This document shows, piece after piece, positions 24,240 through 33,131 of a stretch of DNA of 64,000 nt. Where the stretch lies: assembly GCA_965267425.1 (NCBI GenBank), contig OZ253959.1:2232001-2296000 (forward strand), written 5' to 3'. How positions within the stretch are numbered: position 1 is the first letter of the stretch; every line of letters begins with the position of its first letter. Origin of the DNA: G965267425 sp965267425 (GTDB taxonomy: Bacteria; Bacteroidota; Bacteroidia; Flavobacteriales_E; Vicingaceae). The translations under genes and the position numbers were made by a program. The notes beneath the pieces are model-generated. The model did not search any database. It was given only the letters and a program-made list of their open reading frames with translations, and had not been told where the DNA came from.

Positions 24240-25196
24240 ATGATCAGGCAAGTAGCCATTGTAAGTCCTTGTTTCAACGAACAGGAGTCTATATTGGCAT
24301 TTCTTGAACTGATGAAACAACACCTTTCTGCATTTACCGATACTCGTTTTCACATGGTGTTGGTAGATGATGGTTCATTGGATGATACGCTCAAAGTGGC
24401 CGCTTCTTTCGACTTTCAAATTCCACATGTGGAATTCCATGTATTGTCACTTCAGCATAATGTTGGACATCAAAAGGCTATTTACCAGGGGTTGTTATTT
24501 GCAGAGACATTACCCGTAGAACATTTTATTGTAATGGATGCTGACGGTGAAGATGATCCAGCTGTTATTGCAGAAATGCTGCAACAAGAGGAAGACATTG
24601 TTTTTGTAACAAGAGGCAAAAGACAGGAAGGGTTGTTATTTCGCATCGGATACTTTTTCTATGGTTTAATTTTCCGGTTGATTATCAATAAACGAATCAA
24701 TTTTGGAAACTTCTCCATGATCAATAGAAGTGTTCTTACTTCCGTATTAAATCGATCATTCATACATTATTCTGCTAGCCTTTCGAAACTTCGTTTCACG
24801 AAAACGTTTATTAAAGCTGATCGCAAAAAACGCCTTGACGGTGAATCTAAAATGAGTTACAATGGGCTGGTATTACATGGGTTAAAAGCTTTTGTAGAAT
24901 ACGCAGATGATATGCTCATCTTTTTTCTGAAATTATTTAGCCTGCTATTTCTCTTTTTCATTGGTTTGGGAATCAATATTCTGTACCAAAAATTTGTTAC
25001 CCATATGGCCATATTAGGCTGGGCCAGTGTTTTACTATCCGTGGTGTTCAACGCCATGCTCATCATCTTGTGTTTTTTCTTAATGGGTGTATTGCTACTT
25101 AACATTCATGACAGGTCTTCATTTCAGAGAATAGCGTTGTACAAAACCATCACAGCTTCATCTAAAAATAATAGTGCATCCGGCCATGACGAATAA
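24240..25196 (+). CDS. GtrB/DPM1-like family 2 glycosyltransferase
   Basis: A 318-residue enzyme with a cytoplasmic GT-A domain (IVSPCFNEQESILAFLELM, LVDDGSLDDTLKVA, HNVGHQKAIYQGL, and the metal-binding VMDADGEDDP near 100). Two C-terminal transmembrane helices follow (about 222-245 and 258-285). This is the layout of polyprenyl-phosphate glucosyl/mannosyl transferases such as GtrB, which load a sugar on undecaprenyl phosphate for use on the periplasmic side. It overlaps the following multi-pass membrane gene by 11 bp from that gene's ATG 25186. That pair mirrors GtrB with a partner glycosyltransferase. Confidence 0.88.
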   Translation: MIRQVAIVSPCFNEQESILAFLELMKQHLSAFTDTRFHMVLVDDGSLDDTLKVAASFDFQIPHVEFHVLSLQHNVGHQKAIYQGLLFAETLPVEHFIVMDADGEDDPAVIAEMLQQEEDIVFVTRGKRQEGLLFRIGYFFYGLIFRLIINKRINFGNFSMINRSVLTSVLNRSFIHYSASLSKLRFTKTFIKADRKKRLDGESKMSYNGLVLHGLKAFVEYADDMLIFFLKLFSLLFLFFIGLGINILYQKFVTHMAILGWASVLLSVVFNAMLIILCFFLMGVLLLNIHDRSSFQRIALYKTITASSKNNSASGHDE

Positions 25197-26862
25197 CGTC
25201 AAAGCTGCATACTTGACTTATGGAATTGTTGCTGTTGTTTTGCTGCAACTGCTGGTATTCATTAGTGGAAAAGATTCATATGTCACCATTCATGACAACC
25301 TCGATTCCGAATTTACCTACCTAAAAGCCTTAAAGGATGAAGCACTTTTGCTGGATTCCCCTCCAAACGCAAAAGTAAACTCCATTATGAATGGTTTGCC
25401 GCGTAAATTTATGCGATCTCCTTACCATTTAACTCCATTAATATTTAACACATTTCCCTCCTTTACAACGTATATCATCAACAAATTGTTGGTGCGAATC
25501 ATTGCGTTTGTCGGGATGTTTTTGATACTTATCAGGTATTTTCCTAAGATTCCGCCCGTGGCATCCGCCGCCATGGCATTTGCATTTTCTTCAATCGGAT
25601 TTTATCATATTCAATATGGGATTTCAGTGGCTGGACAACCACTGCTGCTTTATGCTTTTTTGAATATTCTTAATGGTCGTAAAGAACTATTCAACTGGAT
25701 AATCCTCCTCTTGTTTCCGGTATTTTCCTTTTTTGCTGTGGTTGTACCTTTTGTAATTCCAGCATTACTGATCATCAGCTTGATTGAACGCCAAAAATTG
25801 CGCAATCAATACATGTATATTTTTTTGGCCATCGCATTATTGTTCATAGGATACACAATAACAGAATGGCAAATCATTTACCAAATATTTCAACCAGGAA
25901 ACGAACTTTCTCATCGAGTTGAATTTTCACTTCCTGAAAATCGAAGTTTTGATTTGGGTTCGTTGATTGGCTATTTGAAATATACACACTATCACGTGGG
26001 CATCATGAAAACCGAAGCCATTTGGTACTTATTGATTCTGGCCATCGTGTTGCGCAAAAGAGTGAGTCAATACGTTTGGATCATGGTATTGTCCATTGTA
26101 CTAATTGCTACCCTGCATTTGAATTATGATTGGATAAAAGCTGATGTATTGAAGCCCATTGGGCTTTCATTTATGAATTTAAGCAGGTTTTATTTTCTGC
26201 TGCCCACCATATGGTTTTTGCTATTCGCTAGCTTAATTAGTTCATTCCGATGGTCTTCGCCTTTAACCAAATTTTTATTTACCGGCATCATTCTTTGGGT
26301 AGGTATTGACATTTTTAAGCGTGATCCGGAATTCATGAATAATGAAAAATTGATGTTCAGCATAGAAATAAATGAACCTACCTATAGACAATTTTATGCT
26401 ACGGAACTTTTTAAAGATGTCATAGGGCAAATAGAAAAAGAAACTGACCAACCTAAGGTCCTATCTTTGGGAATGTATCCCAATATTGCCTTGTTTAATG
26501 GGCTTTCAGTATTAGATAGTTATCAAAACAATTACACCTTAAGCTACAAGAAAAGATTCCGGAAAATCATTGCCAAAGAATTGGATAAATCCGAACAATT
26601 GAGGAATTATTTTGATGATTGGGGAAGCAGGTGTTACGTTTTCTCTTCTGAATTGGGCAAGAACTATCTTTTTTCAAAAAACAGTTCTACCAAAATAATC
26701 AACCTGGAGATTGATATTCAAGCCATTAAAGAATTGCAAGGCACTCATCTTCTCTCGGCTATTCCCATAGAAAATGCAAACATGTTGAGCATCTCACTCA
26801 GTGAGACCTTTGAACACCCTGAAGCACATTGGAAAATTTGGTTGTATCGTATCAACAATTGA
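25186..26862 (+). CDS. DUF6044-like multi-pass membrane protein, probable GT-C partner
   Basis: From ATG 25186 the protein has 558 residues with about 10-12 hydrophobic segments. After the first helix comes a periplasmic loop with YVTIHDNLDSEFTYLKAL, whose acidic HDNLD resembles the catalytic-loop aspartates of GT-C enzymes. MNGLPRKFMRSPYHLTP follows. The C-terminal ~160 residues are soluble. I match it tentatively to DUF6044 proteins. Being translationally coupled to a GtrB-like enzyme, it probably uses that enzyme's lipid-linked sugar to decorate a surface polymer. The start 25174 adds four residues. Confidence 0.7.
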   Translation: MTNNVKAAYLTYGIVAVVLLQLLVFISGKDSYVTIHDNLDSEFTYLKALKDEALLLDSPPNAKVNSIMNGLPRKFMRSPYHLTPLIFNTFPSFTTYIINKLLVRIIAFVGMFLILIRYFPKIPPVASAAMAFAFSSIGFYHIQYGISVAGQPLLLYAFLNILNGRKELFNWIILLLFPVFSFFAVVVPFVIPALLIISLIERQKLRNQYMYIFLAIALLFIGYTITEWQIIYQIFQPGNELSHRVEFSLPENRSFDLGSLIGYLKYTHYHVGIMKTEAIWYLLILAIVLRKRVSQYVWIMVLSIVLIATLHLNYDWIKADVLKPIGLSFMNLSRFYFLLPTIWFLLFASLISSFRWSSPLTKFLFTGIILWVGIDIFKRDPEFMNNEKLMFSIEINEPTYRQFYATELFKDVIGQIEKETDQPKVLSLGMYPNIALFNGLSVLDSYQNNYTLSYKKRFRKIIAKELDKSEQLRNYFDDWGSRCYVFSSELGKNYLFSKNSSTKIINLEIDIQAIKELQGTHLLSAIPIENANMLSISLSETFEHPEAHWKIWLYRINN

Positions 26863-26864
26863 TC

Positions 26865-27494
26865 TCAGACTTTTCCCGTTTCTATTAGCCTAATCACCTC
26901 CTCTATCAGGTAATCTTCACCAAATGGATCGTAATCCATTTTTAAGTTATGACCAAACAATCGGGCCACTGATTGCCAGAAGAATGCACTGAATGCGCCA
27001 CGAAACTGTTTCACCAATTCATATGAGGTGTCACCGGTTTCCCGGTCTACCAACTTGATAAGTATGACTCCCTGTTTCACCGTTAGATTTCTCAAATCTC
27101 CTTCGAATTCATCGCGCAATTCCGCTTCCACCTTTTTCATGAATTTTCTTCTGGCTCTGTCCGTAGGCAATTTCTTCAAATCGGCTTCATACAATTTCAT
27201 TTTCTTTCCTGCCAGTTTTGCGTAAGGGTAGGCCTTCTTGACATCACGAATCAACTTTTGGTATCTTTTGGAATACCTCTTCCTTTTTCTTGCAGACCAT
27301 TGCTCTGCTACAACTATGGTATGTAAATGGACAATAGGCACCGTATCTCCATCAATCACTCTGGCTGAGAGCAAATGTGAATTTTTACCCTTTTTACCCG
27401 ATGTAGATTCTTTCTTTTCAGGCTCTTGGGCTATGGAAGTCATGAACAATACAAAACAACCAATGGACAATACAATTTTTAAATTGAGTGTCAT
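26865..27494 (-). CDS. DUF4294 domain-containing exported protein
   Basis: A 209-residue protein with signal MTLNLKIVLSIGCFVLFMTSIAQ. The conserved block WSARKRKRYSKRYQKLIRDVKKAYPYAKLAGKKM (about 68-100, quoted only as KRYQKLIRDVKKAYPYAK) is the DUF4294 hallmark found throughout Bacteroidota. The C-terminal part SAFFWQSVARLFGHNLKMDYDP is also typical. The domain has no assigned activity. The protein is very basic in the middle, suggesting contact with an acidic partner or lipid. It converges with the DUF6044-like gene (2-bp gap) and is divergent from 27546. Confidence 0.82.
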   Translation of the reverse strand: MTLNLKIVLSIGCFVLFMTSIAQEPEKKESTSGKKGKNSHLLSARVIDGDTVPIVHLHTIVVAEQWSARKRKRYSKRYQKLIRDVKKAYPYAKLAGKKMKLYEADLKKLPTDRARRKFMKKVEAELRDEFEGDLRNLTVKQGVILIKLVDRETGDTSYELVKQFRGAFSAFFWQSVARLFGHNLKMDYDPFGEDYLIEEVIRLIETGKV

Positions 27495-27514
27495 TTTTTT
27501 AGCGCTTATCTTTG
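27484..27514 (+). promoter_or_regulatory. Promoter of the TIGR02757 gene
   Basis: TTG at 27484-27486, 20 nt spacing, then TATCTTTG at 27507-27514 fits the Flavobacterium consensus. It lies 31 nt before GTG 27546. The -33 part overlaps the start of the divergent DUF4294 gene. Confidence 0.55.
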
Positions 27515-27545
27515 CATCGTCTTAACAATATTACCAATTTGAATT

Positions 27546-28298
27546 GTGCGAATTGAAGAATTGCGGGATTTTCTAGACGAAAAAACGGCATTATACAATC
27601 AACCAGGCTTTATTGAAAACGATCCTATTCAGGTGCCACATGCCTATAACGATGAAAAGGACGTTGAAATTGCTGCTTTTCTTACGGCCACCATTTCCTG
27701 GGGTAGGCGAGATAGTATTATTAAAAATGCCCGAAATTTCCTAAATAGACTGGGTGAGTCACCTTATGACTTTGTGCGTAGCGCTTCCGCAGATCAACTG
27801 AACATCATGCAGGGATTCTGTCATCGAACGTTTAACGAAGAAGATGCAAAATATTTTCTTTTGGGATTGAGAAATTTATATGAAAACGGAGGAATGCAAC
27901 AAGCCTTTGGCAAGAATAACAATATGCATGATGGTATTGTGAATGCAAGGAATTTATTTTTTGCCCTTCCTCACCCCCAACGAACGCAAAAACACTTTTC
28001 TGATCCTTCGAGAAATTCAGCATCCAAGCGATTAAACATGTTTCTGCGGTGGATGGTCAGAACAGATAAAAATGGGGTTGATTTTGGCATTTGGAGAGAA
28101 ATGAATCCTTCTGATTTACTATTACCATTGGACGTTCATACGTCAAACGTCGCCAGAAAATTAGGCATTCTTAAGCGCAAACAAAACGATTGGAAAGCAG
28201 TAGAAGAAGTTACTTCTAACTTAAGAAAATTGGATCCTTCTGACCCGGTGAAATATGATTTTGCCCTTTTTGGATTGGGTGCAATTGAGGGATTTTAG
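27546..28298 (+). CDS. TIGR02757 family protein
   Basis: A 250-residue cytoplasmic protein starting at GTG 27546. Conserved segments are DPIQVPHAYNDEKDVEIAAF, TATISWGRRDSIIKNARNFL, RNSASKRLNMFLRWMVR, DKNGVDFGIWREMNPSDLLL and PLDVHTSNVARKLGIL, a pattern I associate with TIGR02757 of Bacteroidota. HhH-type DNA glycosylases have a comparable D-x-H-x2-R segment, so a nucleic-acid role is possible but unproven. A long mid-gene loop (FFALPHPQRTQKHF) contains no stop. It is convergent with the TonB-dependent receptor gene (4-bp gap). Confidence 0.8.
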   Translation: MRIEELRDFLDEKTALYNQPGFIENDPIQVPHAYNDEKDVEIAAFLTATISWGRRDSIIKNARNFLNRLGESPYDFVRSASADQLNIMQGFCHRTFNEEDAKYFLLGLRNLYENGGMQQAFGKNNNMHDGIVNARNLFFALPHPQRTQKHFSDPSRNSASKRLNMFLRWMVRTDKNGVDFGIWREMNPSDLLLPLDVHTSNVARKLGILKRKQNDWKAVEEVTSNLRKLDPSDPVKYDFALFGLGAIEGF

Positions 28299-28302
28299 CA
28301 AA

Positions 28303-30696
28303 TTATTGATGTTCGTCTTTGGTTTTAACATCAATGAAATAACGTAATTGGACCATTACGTTTCTTCCAGGTTCAGGTAAACCAATTTGACGGTATTGGC
28401 TCAAGTGATTAAAGTATTCCGTATCCATCAGGTTTCGAATACTCATATCTACACTCCATTGACTCTGACGACCAAATTTTAGACCTGTATTGAAATGCAG
28501 GATTTCATAACCAACTGTTACATCTTCGTTTTGATCCACATTATTTTGATCCGCTGCTGCTTCCAATTGAATTCCTGCATACAGAAAGTTTAACCAGCCA
28601 TTCATGGATTTTTCCCATTTCAAACCAACATTCCATTTCAAAGGTGGAACAAGTGGCAAATGAATATCAAAATCAAATTGTTTGAGTTCTACATATGAAC
28701 CAGCCACATTGACTGCCCATTCATCCAATAATTGGTATTCTACATCAAGTTCTCCTCCTCGATGAATGACCTCAGCTTCCACATACTCATAAATTTGACC
28801 AGGTTCAGGAAAAGGCACAATGGTATCCGGAATATCGTAGGTTGGAAATTGTCCAGTAGGTTTTATGTAAATGTAATTGTCAAAATAATTGTAGAATCCA
28901 GTTATGGAAGTATGCCACTTTTCATTTTCAAATATCCATTCAATGTCAGATTGATACCCTTTTTCTGTAGTTAAATCTGCATTTCCTCGTTCATATCGAA
29001 ATGAACCATGATGCGGACCATTGGACGCCAATTCCGCAATATTGGGCACACGGAATGTTCTGGCACCATTTAATCGAATGTCCATATGCTCATTTAAGGT
29101 TTGATCGATTCCCAAAGAAGCCGCATAATTAAAAAAGTCTCTGTCAAAACCGGTAGAACGTTGAACACTGCCAAAACTCTCACCCAAAAATCTGGCTTCT
29201 CTGTAATGTTCTTGAGTGGTTACGTACGCAAAATCCGCCCTTACTCCTCCTGATATGGTAGTAATATCAGTTAACTTCAATCTTTCAATGAAGTAAATAC
29301 CCGAATTAATACTGGAATAATCAGGAATGAGGAATTCACGACCGGCAATTTGGTTATCCATGTAAGATGTCTGAATGCCAGCTGTGTATTTCCATTTTTT
29401 ATGGTCATCAATTTGTTCCAATCGAATATTGGAAGTGATGGTATGAAGTTCTAACTGCAAGGCCAACTGTTCAACGTTGTCGGCTTCATTAAATGAAGTT
29501 CCTTCAATTTCTTTTCTGGTATTTAATTGATAACCAAGGTCTACCTTCAACCAATGATGTTCCAGATGATGATCATGATTGATAGATACCTTTTGATGGT
29601 TTACTTCCTGATATGGTGTCGAAACATTTCTGGTATCACCATCCGGAACTACAGCAAATGGATTTGGAGCACCAAAAGCACCAGGAAAGAATCCATTGGT
29701 TTGATTAAATGATGACAGCGTCAAAGCTGTATTTCCATTTCGATGATGCCAACCCAAATTGATTCGACCGTTTAATTCTCGAGAAGCGGTATTGGTAAGT
29801 GTTTGGTCGACTACCGGTAATATCCAGTTAGCATAGTTGAAAGAATCTGCAGGTATTTTATAATCCCCAGCGAATACTGAAGTCAATGCTACTCTATACG
29901 AAAGCCGATTTAAATTTCCTTTGACTGACGCCATGGCACCATAAGATTCATTGACGGATCCATAAATGGCCCGTGCTCGAACTTCTGTATGACCCGAAGG
30001 CGGTATAGTAGGTTGCTTGATTAACACAATTCCAGATGTTCCATCAGAACCATAACTTAATGAAGAGGCACCTTTGATAATAGCGATTTCGTCCAAATGG
30101 TACTGATCAATTTCCAATCCATGATCCGTCCCCCATTGCTGCCCTTCTTGTTTAATGCCAGATTCAATCACCGCCAATCGATTTCCGGACATGCCTCGAA
30201 TAACAGGCTTGGAAATGTTCATACCAGTGGAAATGGCATCTACACCCTGAAATTCTTTGAGTGCATTCGATAAACCCATTGACATGGAACGTTCCAATTG
30301 TTCACGCTCCAGGATGTCCACATGTATAGGGGGAGTTTCCAAAGAATGATGCTCTGATTCTGCTTCAATTACAATGGGCTTTAATTTTTTGGATGACGTT
30401 TCCATGGCAAAGGACAAATTCACATGACCTGTAGACACAGATACATCCTTCCCTACTGTTTTATAACCTAACAGTACGGCATGAAAGTGATACTCCCCAG
30501 GATTTACGTCAGAAATGATAAAGTATCCATTTGCATCGGATATGCTCGACTGCTTGGATTCAAATAGATAAACGGTGACCCCTTCCAGGGGATCACCGTT
30601 CACATCAGAAATCGTTCCTGATAAATCGTATTCCTGACTGTATAAATATGTATTGCTGGCTATGATAGCCAACATACAAATCAGGAAATTTTTCAC
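28303..30696 (-). CDS. TonB-dependent receptor, probable metal or siderophore uptake
   Basis: A 797-residue outer membrane receptor. It has signal MKNFLICMLAIIASNTYLYS, then a carboxypeptidase-regulatory-like domain (about 22-108, DLSGTISDVNGDPLEGVTVY). The plug runs about 115-235 (KPVIRGMSGNRLAVIESGI, QQWGTDHGLEIDQYHLDE, IAIIKGASSLSYGSDGTSG), and the beta-barrel ends in the terminal aromatic strand VMVQLRYFIDVKTKDEHQ. Its size and lack of a SusD partner point to metal or siderophore uptake rather than glycan uptake. It follows a DUF4625 lipoprotein by 7 bp and a Cys/His-rich small protein, which together suggest metal acquisition. Confidence 0.9.
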   Translation of the reverse strand: MKNFLICMLAIIASNTYLYSQEYDLSGTISDVNGDPLEGVTVYLFESKQSSISDANGYFIISDVNPGEYHFHAVLLGYKTVGKDVSVSTGHVNLSFAMETSSKKLKPIVIEAESEHHSLETPPIHVDILEREQLERSMSMGLSNALKEFQGVDAISTGMNISKPVIRGMSGNRLAVIESGIKQEGQQWGTDHGLEIDQYHLDEIAIIKGASSLSYGSDGTSGIVLIKQPTIPPSGHTEVRARAIYGSVNESYGAMASVKGNLNRLSYRVALTSVFAGDYKIPADSFNYANWILPVVDQTLTNTASRELNGRINLGWHHRNGNTALTLSSFNQTNGFFPGAFGAPNPFAVVPDGDTRNVSTPYQEVNHQKVSINHDHHLEHHWLKVDLGYQLNTRKEIEGTSFNEADNVEQLALQLELHTITSNIRLEQIDDHKKWKYTAGIQTSYMDNQIAGREFLIPDYSSINSGIYFIERLKLTDITTISGGVRADFAYVTTQEHYREARFLGESFGSVQRSTGFDRDFFNYAASLGIDQTLNEHMDIRLNGARTFRVPNIAELASNGPHHGSFRYERGNADLTTEKGYQSDIEWIFENEKWHTSITGFYNYFDNYIYIKPTGQFPTYDIPDTIVPFPEPGQIYEYVEAEVIHRGGELDVEYQLLDEWAVNVAGSYVELKQFDFDIHLPLVPPLKWNVGLKWEKSMNGWLNFLYAGIQLEAAADQNNVDQNEDVTVGYEILHFNTGLKFGRQSQWSVDMSIRNLMDTEYFNHLSQYRQIGLPEPGRNVMVQLRYFIDVKTKDEHQ

Positions 30697-30703
30697 GCTT
30701 ATT

Positions 30704-31477
30704 CTATTCTAAATGCAAGTGCAACTTCATCTCCGTAATATTTTCATTTACGTCGTGCACTTGAATATGCATGTGATACTCACCTAAATCAGTTCCTGTT
30801 GGAAATGAAAGCGGACTCTCTGTATTGATGTCTGACAAATCATAGTTGGTAGCACCACCTAAGTCTTTATCAAAATCATAATACATTTCTTCCGTTTCCT
30901 CATTTTCAACTTCGATGATGATTTCTTCGATACCATCTACATCTTCTACCATTCCAACAAAATTAACCACATCGTCTATGGCAAAATGCTCATGGTTAGA
31001 AGGAGAAGTCAATGTAATTTGAGGCATTGAAGCATTTTCAATGTCAAATTCCATTACTGAAATTTCGGCCTCATTACCAGCAGCATCTGTTAATTCTACA
31101 TTAAAGTGCATTGGTCCTGAAGCTGCGTCAGCCGGAACTTCAACCTCTACATCTTCCGAATGCGTTTTTCCTGAGAATTCAAGGATTTTTACCCATTCGA
31201 ATTTTTCTGCGGATAAACGGTGTGTATGACCGTCATCAGCAGGATGAATTTCCAATCTTGCCTGTGACAAATTAGAATTATCTGAGAATTCGAGGTTTAA
31301 GGTTACTGTTTCTCCTGCATTTACTGTCGTGCTCGACATTTCATGTTTTTCTACTACAGGATTAGTTGTGTCTGGTGTTGGAGTTGGATCATCGTCATCT
31401 TTATCACAAGAGATAACAACAACTGAAAGAATAATGTACGCACCAACAAGCGACATCATTCGAAATAAATTTTTCAT
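30704..31477 (-). CDS. DUF4625 domain-containing lipoprotein
   Basis: A 257-residue protein with SpII signal ending VVVISC, then an acidic linker DKDDDDPTPTPDTT. Two Ig-like halves follow: one with LEIHPADDGHTHRLSAEKF, DAASGPMHFNVELTDAAGNE (about 70-150) and one with ITLTSPSNHEHFAIDD, GEYHMHIQVHDVNENI. The many His and acidic pairs (DDGHTHR, NHEHF, EYHMHIQVHD, LHLHLE) suggest metal binding at the cell surface. It is the middle gene of a three-gene group with the TonB receptor, for which it could act as a surface chelator. The substrate is inferred only from residue composition. Confidence 0.8.
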   Translation of the reverse strand: MKNLFRMMSLVGAYIILSVVVISCDKDDDDPTPTPDTTNPVVEKHEMSSTTVNAGETVTLNLEFSDNSNLSQARLEIHPADDGHTHRLSAEKFEWVKILEFSGKTHSEDVEVEVPADAASGPMHFNVELTDAAGNEAEISVMEFDIENASMPQITLTSPSNHEHFAIDDVVNFVGMVEDVDGIEEIIIEVENEETEEMYYDFDKDLGGATNYDLSDINTESPLSFPTGTDLGEYHMHIQVHDVNENITEMKLHLHLE

Positions 31478-31527
31478 GATATTTTAATTAAAAATGATAA
31501 TAAAGTATTGGATACCCAAGACGATGC

Positions 31528-31866
31528 TCAGGTAGTACTAGTATCATTTTTAACGGGAGGCCCTTTATTGTGCCTATTCTCAATTTTGTTCTCATAAACC
31601 TTACAGCAAGGAGTAAGAACATTGGTTTGAATCTGGACATTGAAACAATATCCATCTTTTGAAAATATCGATTTAGAATTTGTTTTTACAAACTCACATA
31701 AATCACAATCAACAAGTTCTTTGCGAATACAAACATCAAAATCACAGACGTGTACGTCGTCTTCATGATGTTCAAATAAATGATGAATTCCCTGAAAAGG
31801 AATGACCAACACCAGTGAACTCATCACCAATGTCCAACGGGCCATCATCTTTCCAAGATCTTTCAT
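31528..31866 (-). CDS. Small Cys/His-rich exported protein
   Basis: A 112-residue protein. A basic start and hydrophobic segment (about 10-26, WTLVMSSLVLVIPF) are followed by a His cluster GIHHLFEHHEDDVHVC. Cysteines sit at 41, 46, 54, 57, 74, 87 and 88, including DCDLC and PCC. The signal resembles a non-cleaved anchor or Sec signal. Short proteins of this make-up commonly precede metal-uptake TonB receptors in Bacteroidota as far as I know. It begins 30 bp after map and 50 bp before the DUF4625 gene. The likely role is binding or sensing a transition metal in the periplasm. Confidence 0.6.
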   Translation of the reverse strand: MKDLGKMMARWTLVMSSLVLVIPFQGIHHLFEHHEDDVHVCDFDVCIRKELVDCDLCEFVKTNSKSIFSKDGYCFNVQIQTNVLTPCCKVYENKIENRHNKGPPVKNDTSTT

Positions 31867-31896
31867 TAGGGTTTAAAATTAGCTAATTTTTTGATA

Positions 31897-32685
31897 CTAA
31901 ACGCTTTCAGCCAATGCCTCGTCTACGAATTCAAAGGTAGAAAGCACATCGGCTTTACCATTAACTATGGCCACATCGTGCTCAAAATGAGCTGAAGGTT
32001 TTCGGTCTGCCGTTACAATGGTCCATCCATCATCCAACTGATTAACATTCCGAACACCCAGGTTTATCATTGGTTCTATGGCAATCACCAAACCATTGAC
32101 CAATTTTTTTCCTTGCCCCCTTTTGCCAAAATTTGGCACTTGAGGTCCTTCATGCATTGAACGTCCTAAACCATGACCAACCAATTCTCGAACAACCCCG
32201 TATCCGTGTTTTTCTGCGTGTTGTTGTATGGTAAAACCTATATCTCCTATACGGTTTCCTTCTTTTACCTGTTCAATTCCCAGTTCCAGACTTTCCCTGG
32301 TTACTTTTAGCAGCTGCTTCACTTCAGGTGCTACCTCACCCACTTCAAATGTGAATGCCTGATCACCATAAAATTCGTTTTTTATGGTTCCGCAATCAAT
32401 GGAAACAATGTCACCATCTTTGAGCGGTTCATTCGTTGGAATACCATGAACTACGGCCTCATTTACAGAAATGCACAATGAATTCGGAAAATCATTGAAT
32501 CCCAAAAAGCCAGGAACGGCTCCATGATCTCGAATGAACGTTTCCGCAAGTTTGTCCAATTCTAATGGAGTAACTCCAGGAACTACCTTGGGAGCTAGCA
32601 TTCCCAATGTTTTAGAGACCAATTGTGCACTTTCGCGCATCAATTCTATCTCATCGGCTGTTTTTAAATATACTTGGTTGGCCAT
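31897..32685 (-). CDS. map: Methionine aminopeptidase, type I
   Basis: A 262-residue cytoplasmic dinuclear metal peptidase that removes the initiator Met from nascent proteins. Metal ligands are seen in SIDCGTIKNEFYGDQAFTFE (two Asp), GHGLGRSMHEGPQVPNFG (His), IAIEPMINLG (Glu) and HFEHDVAIV (Glu). The conserved substrate His lies in NEAVVHGIP. The length is normal and the family is essential. Start 32685 overlaps the preceding HAD hydrolase stop by one base, so it belongs to the elbB-gpmA-HAD-map operon rather than the usual ribosomal-protein operon. Confidence 0.96.
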   Translation of the reverse strand: MANQVYLKTADEIELMRESAQLVSKTLGMLAPKVVPGVTPLELDKLAETFIRDHGAVPGFLGFNDFPNSLCISVNEAVVHGIPTNEPLKDGDIVSIDCGTIKNEFYGDQAFTFEVGEVAPEVKQLLKVTRESLELGIEQVKEGNRIGDIGFTIQQHAEKHGYGVVRELVGHGLGRSMHEGPQVPNFGKRGQGKKLVNGLVIAIEPMINLGVRNVNQLDDGWTIVTADRKPSAHFEHDVAIVNGKADVLSTFEFVDEALAESV

Positions 32686-33128
32686 TACCCGAATAAGCGT
32701 TTAAAAAAAGAAGGTTTTTTACCGTAATTATTATGTGCCTCCGGATTTTTTAATTGATGATTAAATTCTCCAGACTCTGGATGCAACATTTGCCATACAT
32801 CACTCCAACCTGGAAATCCTCCTACATTTCTATCATCAATAAACAGATCCGCATTGATTTTTCGGCTGGTTTTGGCGTCCAATTTTTCTTCCGGATAACT
32901 GCTGTTTACTGCATAAAAGGTAATTCCATTGTCTTTGCAATAATCAACTGCTTCCTGAAGCAATTCACCTTCCCGGAAGGTCCACAAAATCAATTTATGG
33001 CCTTTCCCTTGCAGTGCTTTTAGTGTATCAAAAGCAAAGAGCATTTCTTTTCCAATGGCCGGATAGTCATGCTCCACAATGGTTCCATCGAAATCAACTG
33101 CTATGGTTATTGCTTCTTGATTGATCAT
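32685..33128 (-). CDS. Small HAD-superfamily hydrolase (BT0820-like)
   Basis: A 147-residue HAD protein without a cap domain. Motif I is AVDFDGTIVEHD (Asp nucleophile and D+2), motif II lies in KLILWTFREG, and motif IV in ADLFIDDRNVGGFPGW. The AIGKEMLFAFDTLKAL segment and C-terminal PGWSDVW are typical of the Bacteroidota BT0820 group. The family is probably a phosphatase for small phosphorylated metabolites; the substrate is unknown. It sits between gpmA (3-bp gap) and map (1-bp overlap), so it is transcribed with central carbon and housekeeping genes. Confidence 0.85.
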   Translation of the reverse strand: MINQEAITIAVDFDGTIVEHDYPAIGKEMLFAFDTLKALQGKGHKLILWTFREGELLQEAVDYCKDNGITFYAVNSSYPEEKLDAKTSRKINADLFIDDRNVGGFPGWSDVWQMLHPESGEFNHQLKNPEAHNNYGKKPSFFKRLFG

Positions 33129-33131
33129 TCA

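Noticed and set aside
30570..30602. Strong inverted repeat (GGTGACCCC...GGGGATCACC) inside the TonB receptor gene
   Set aside because: It encodes the conserved GDPLEGVTV loop of the regulatory-like domain with no T-run; probably a codon coincidence, not a terminator.
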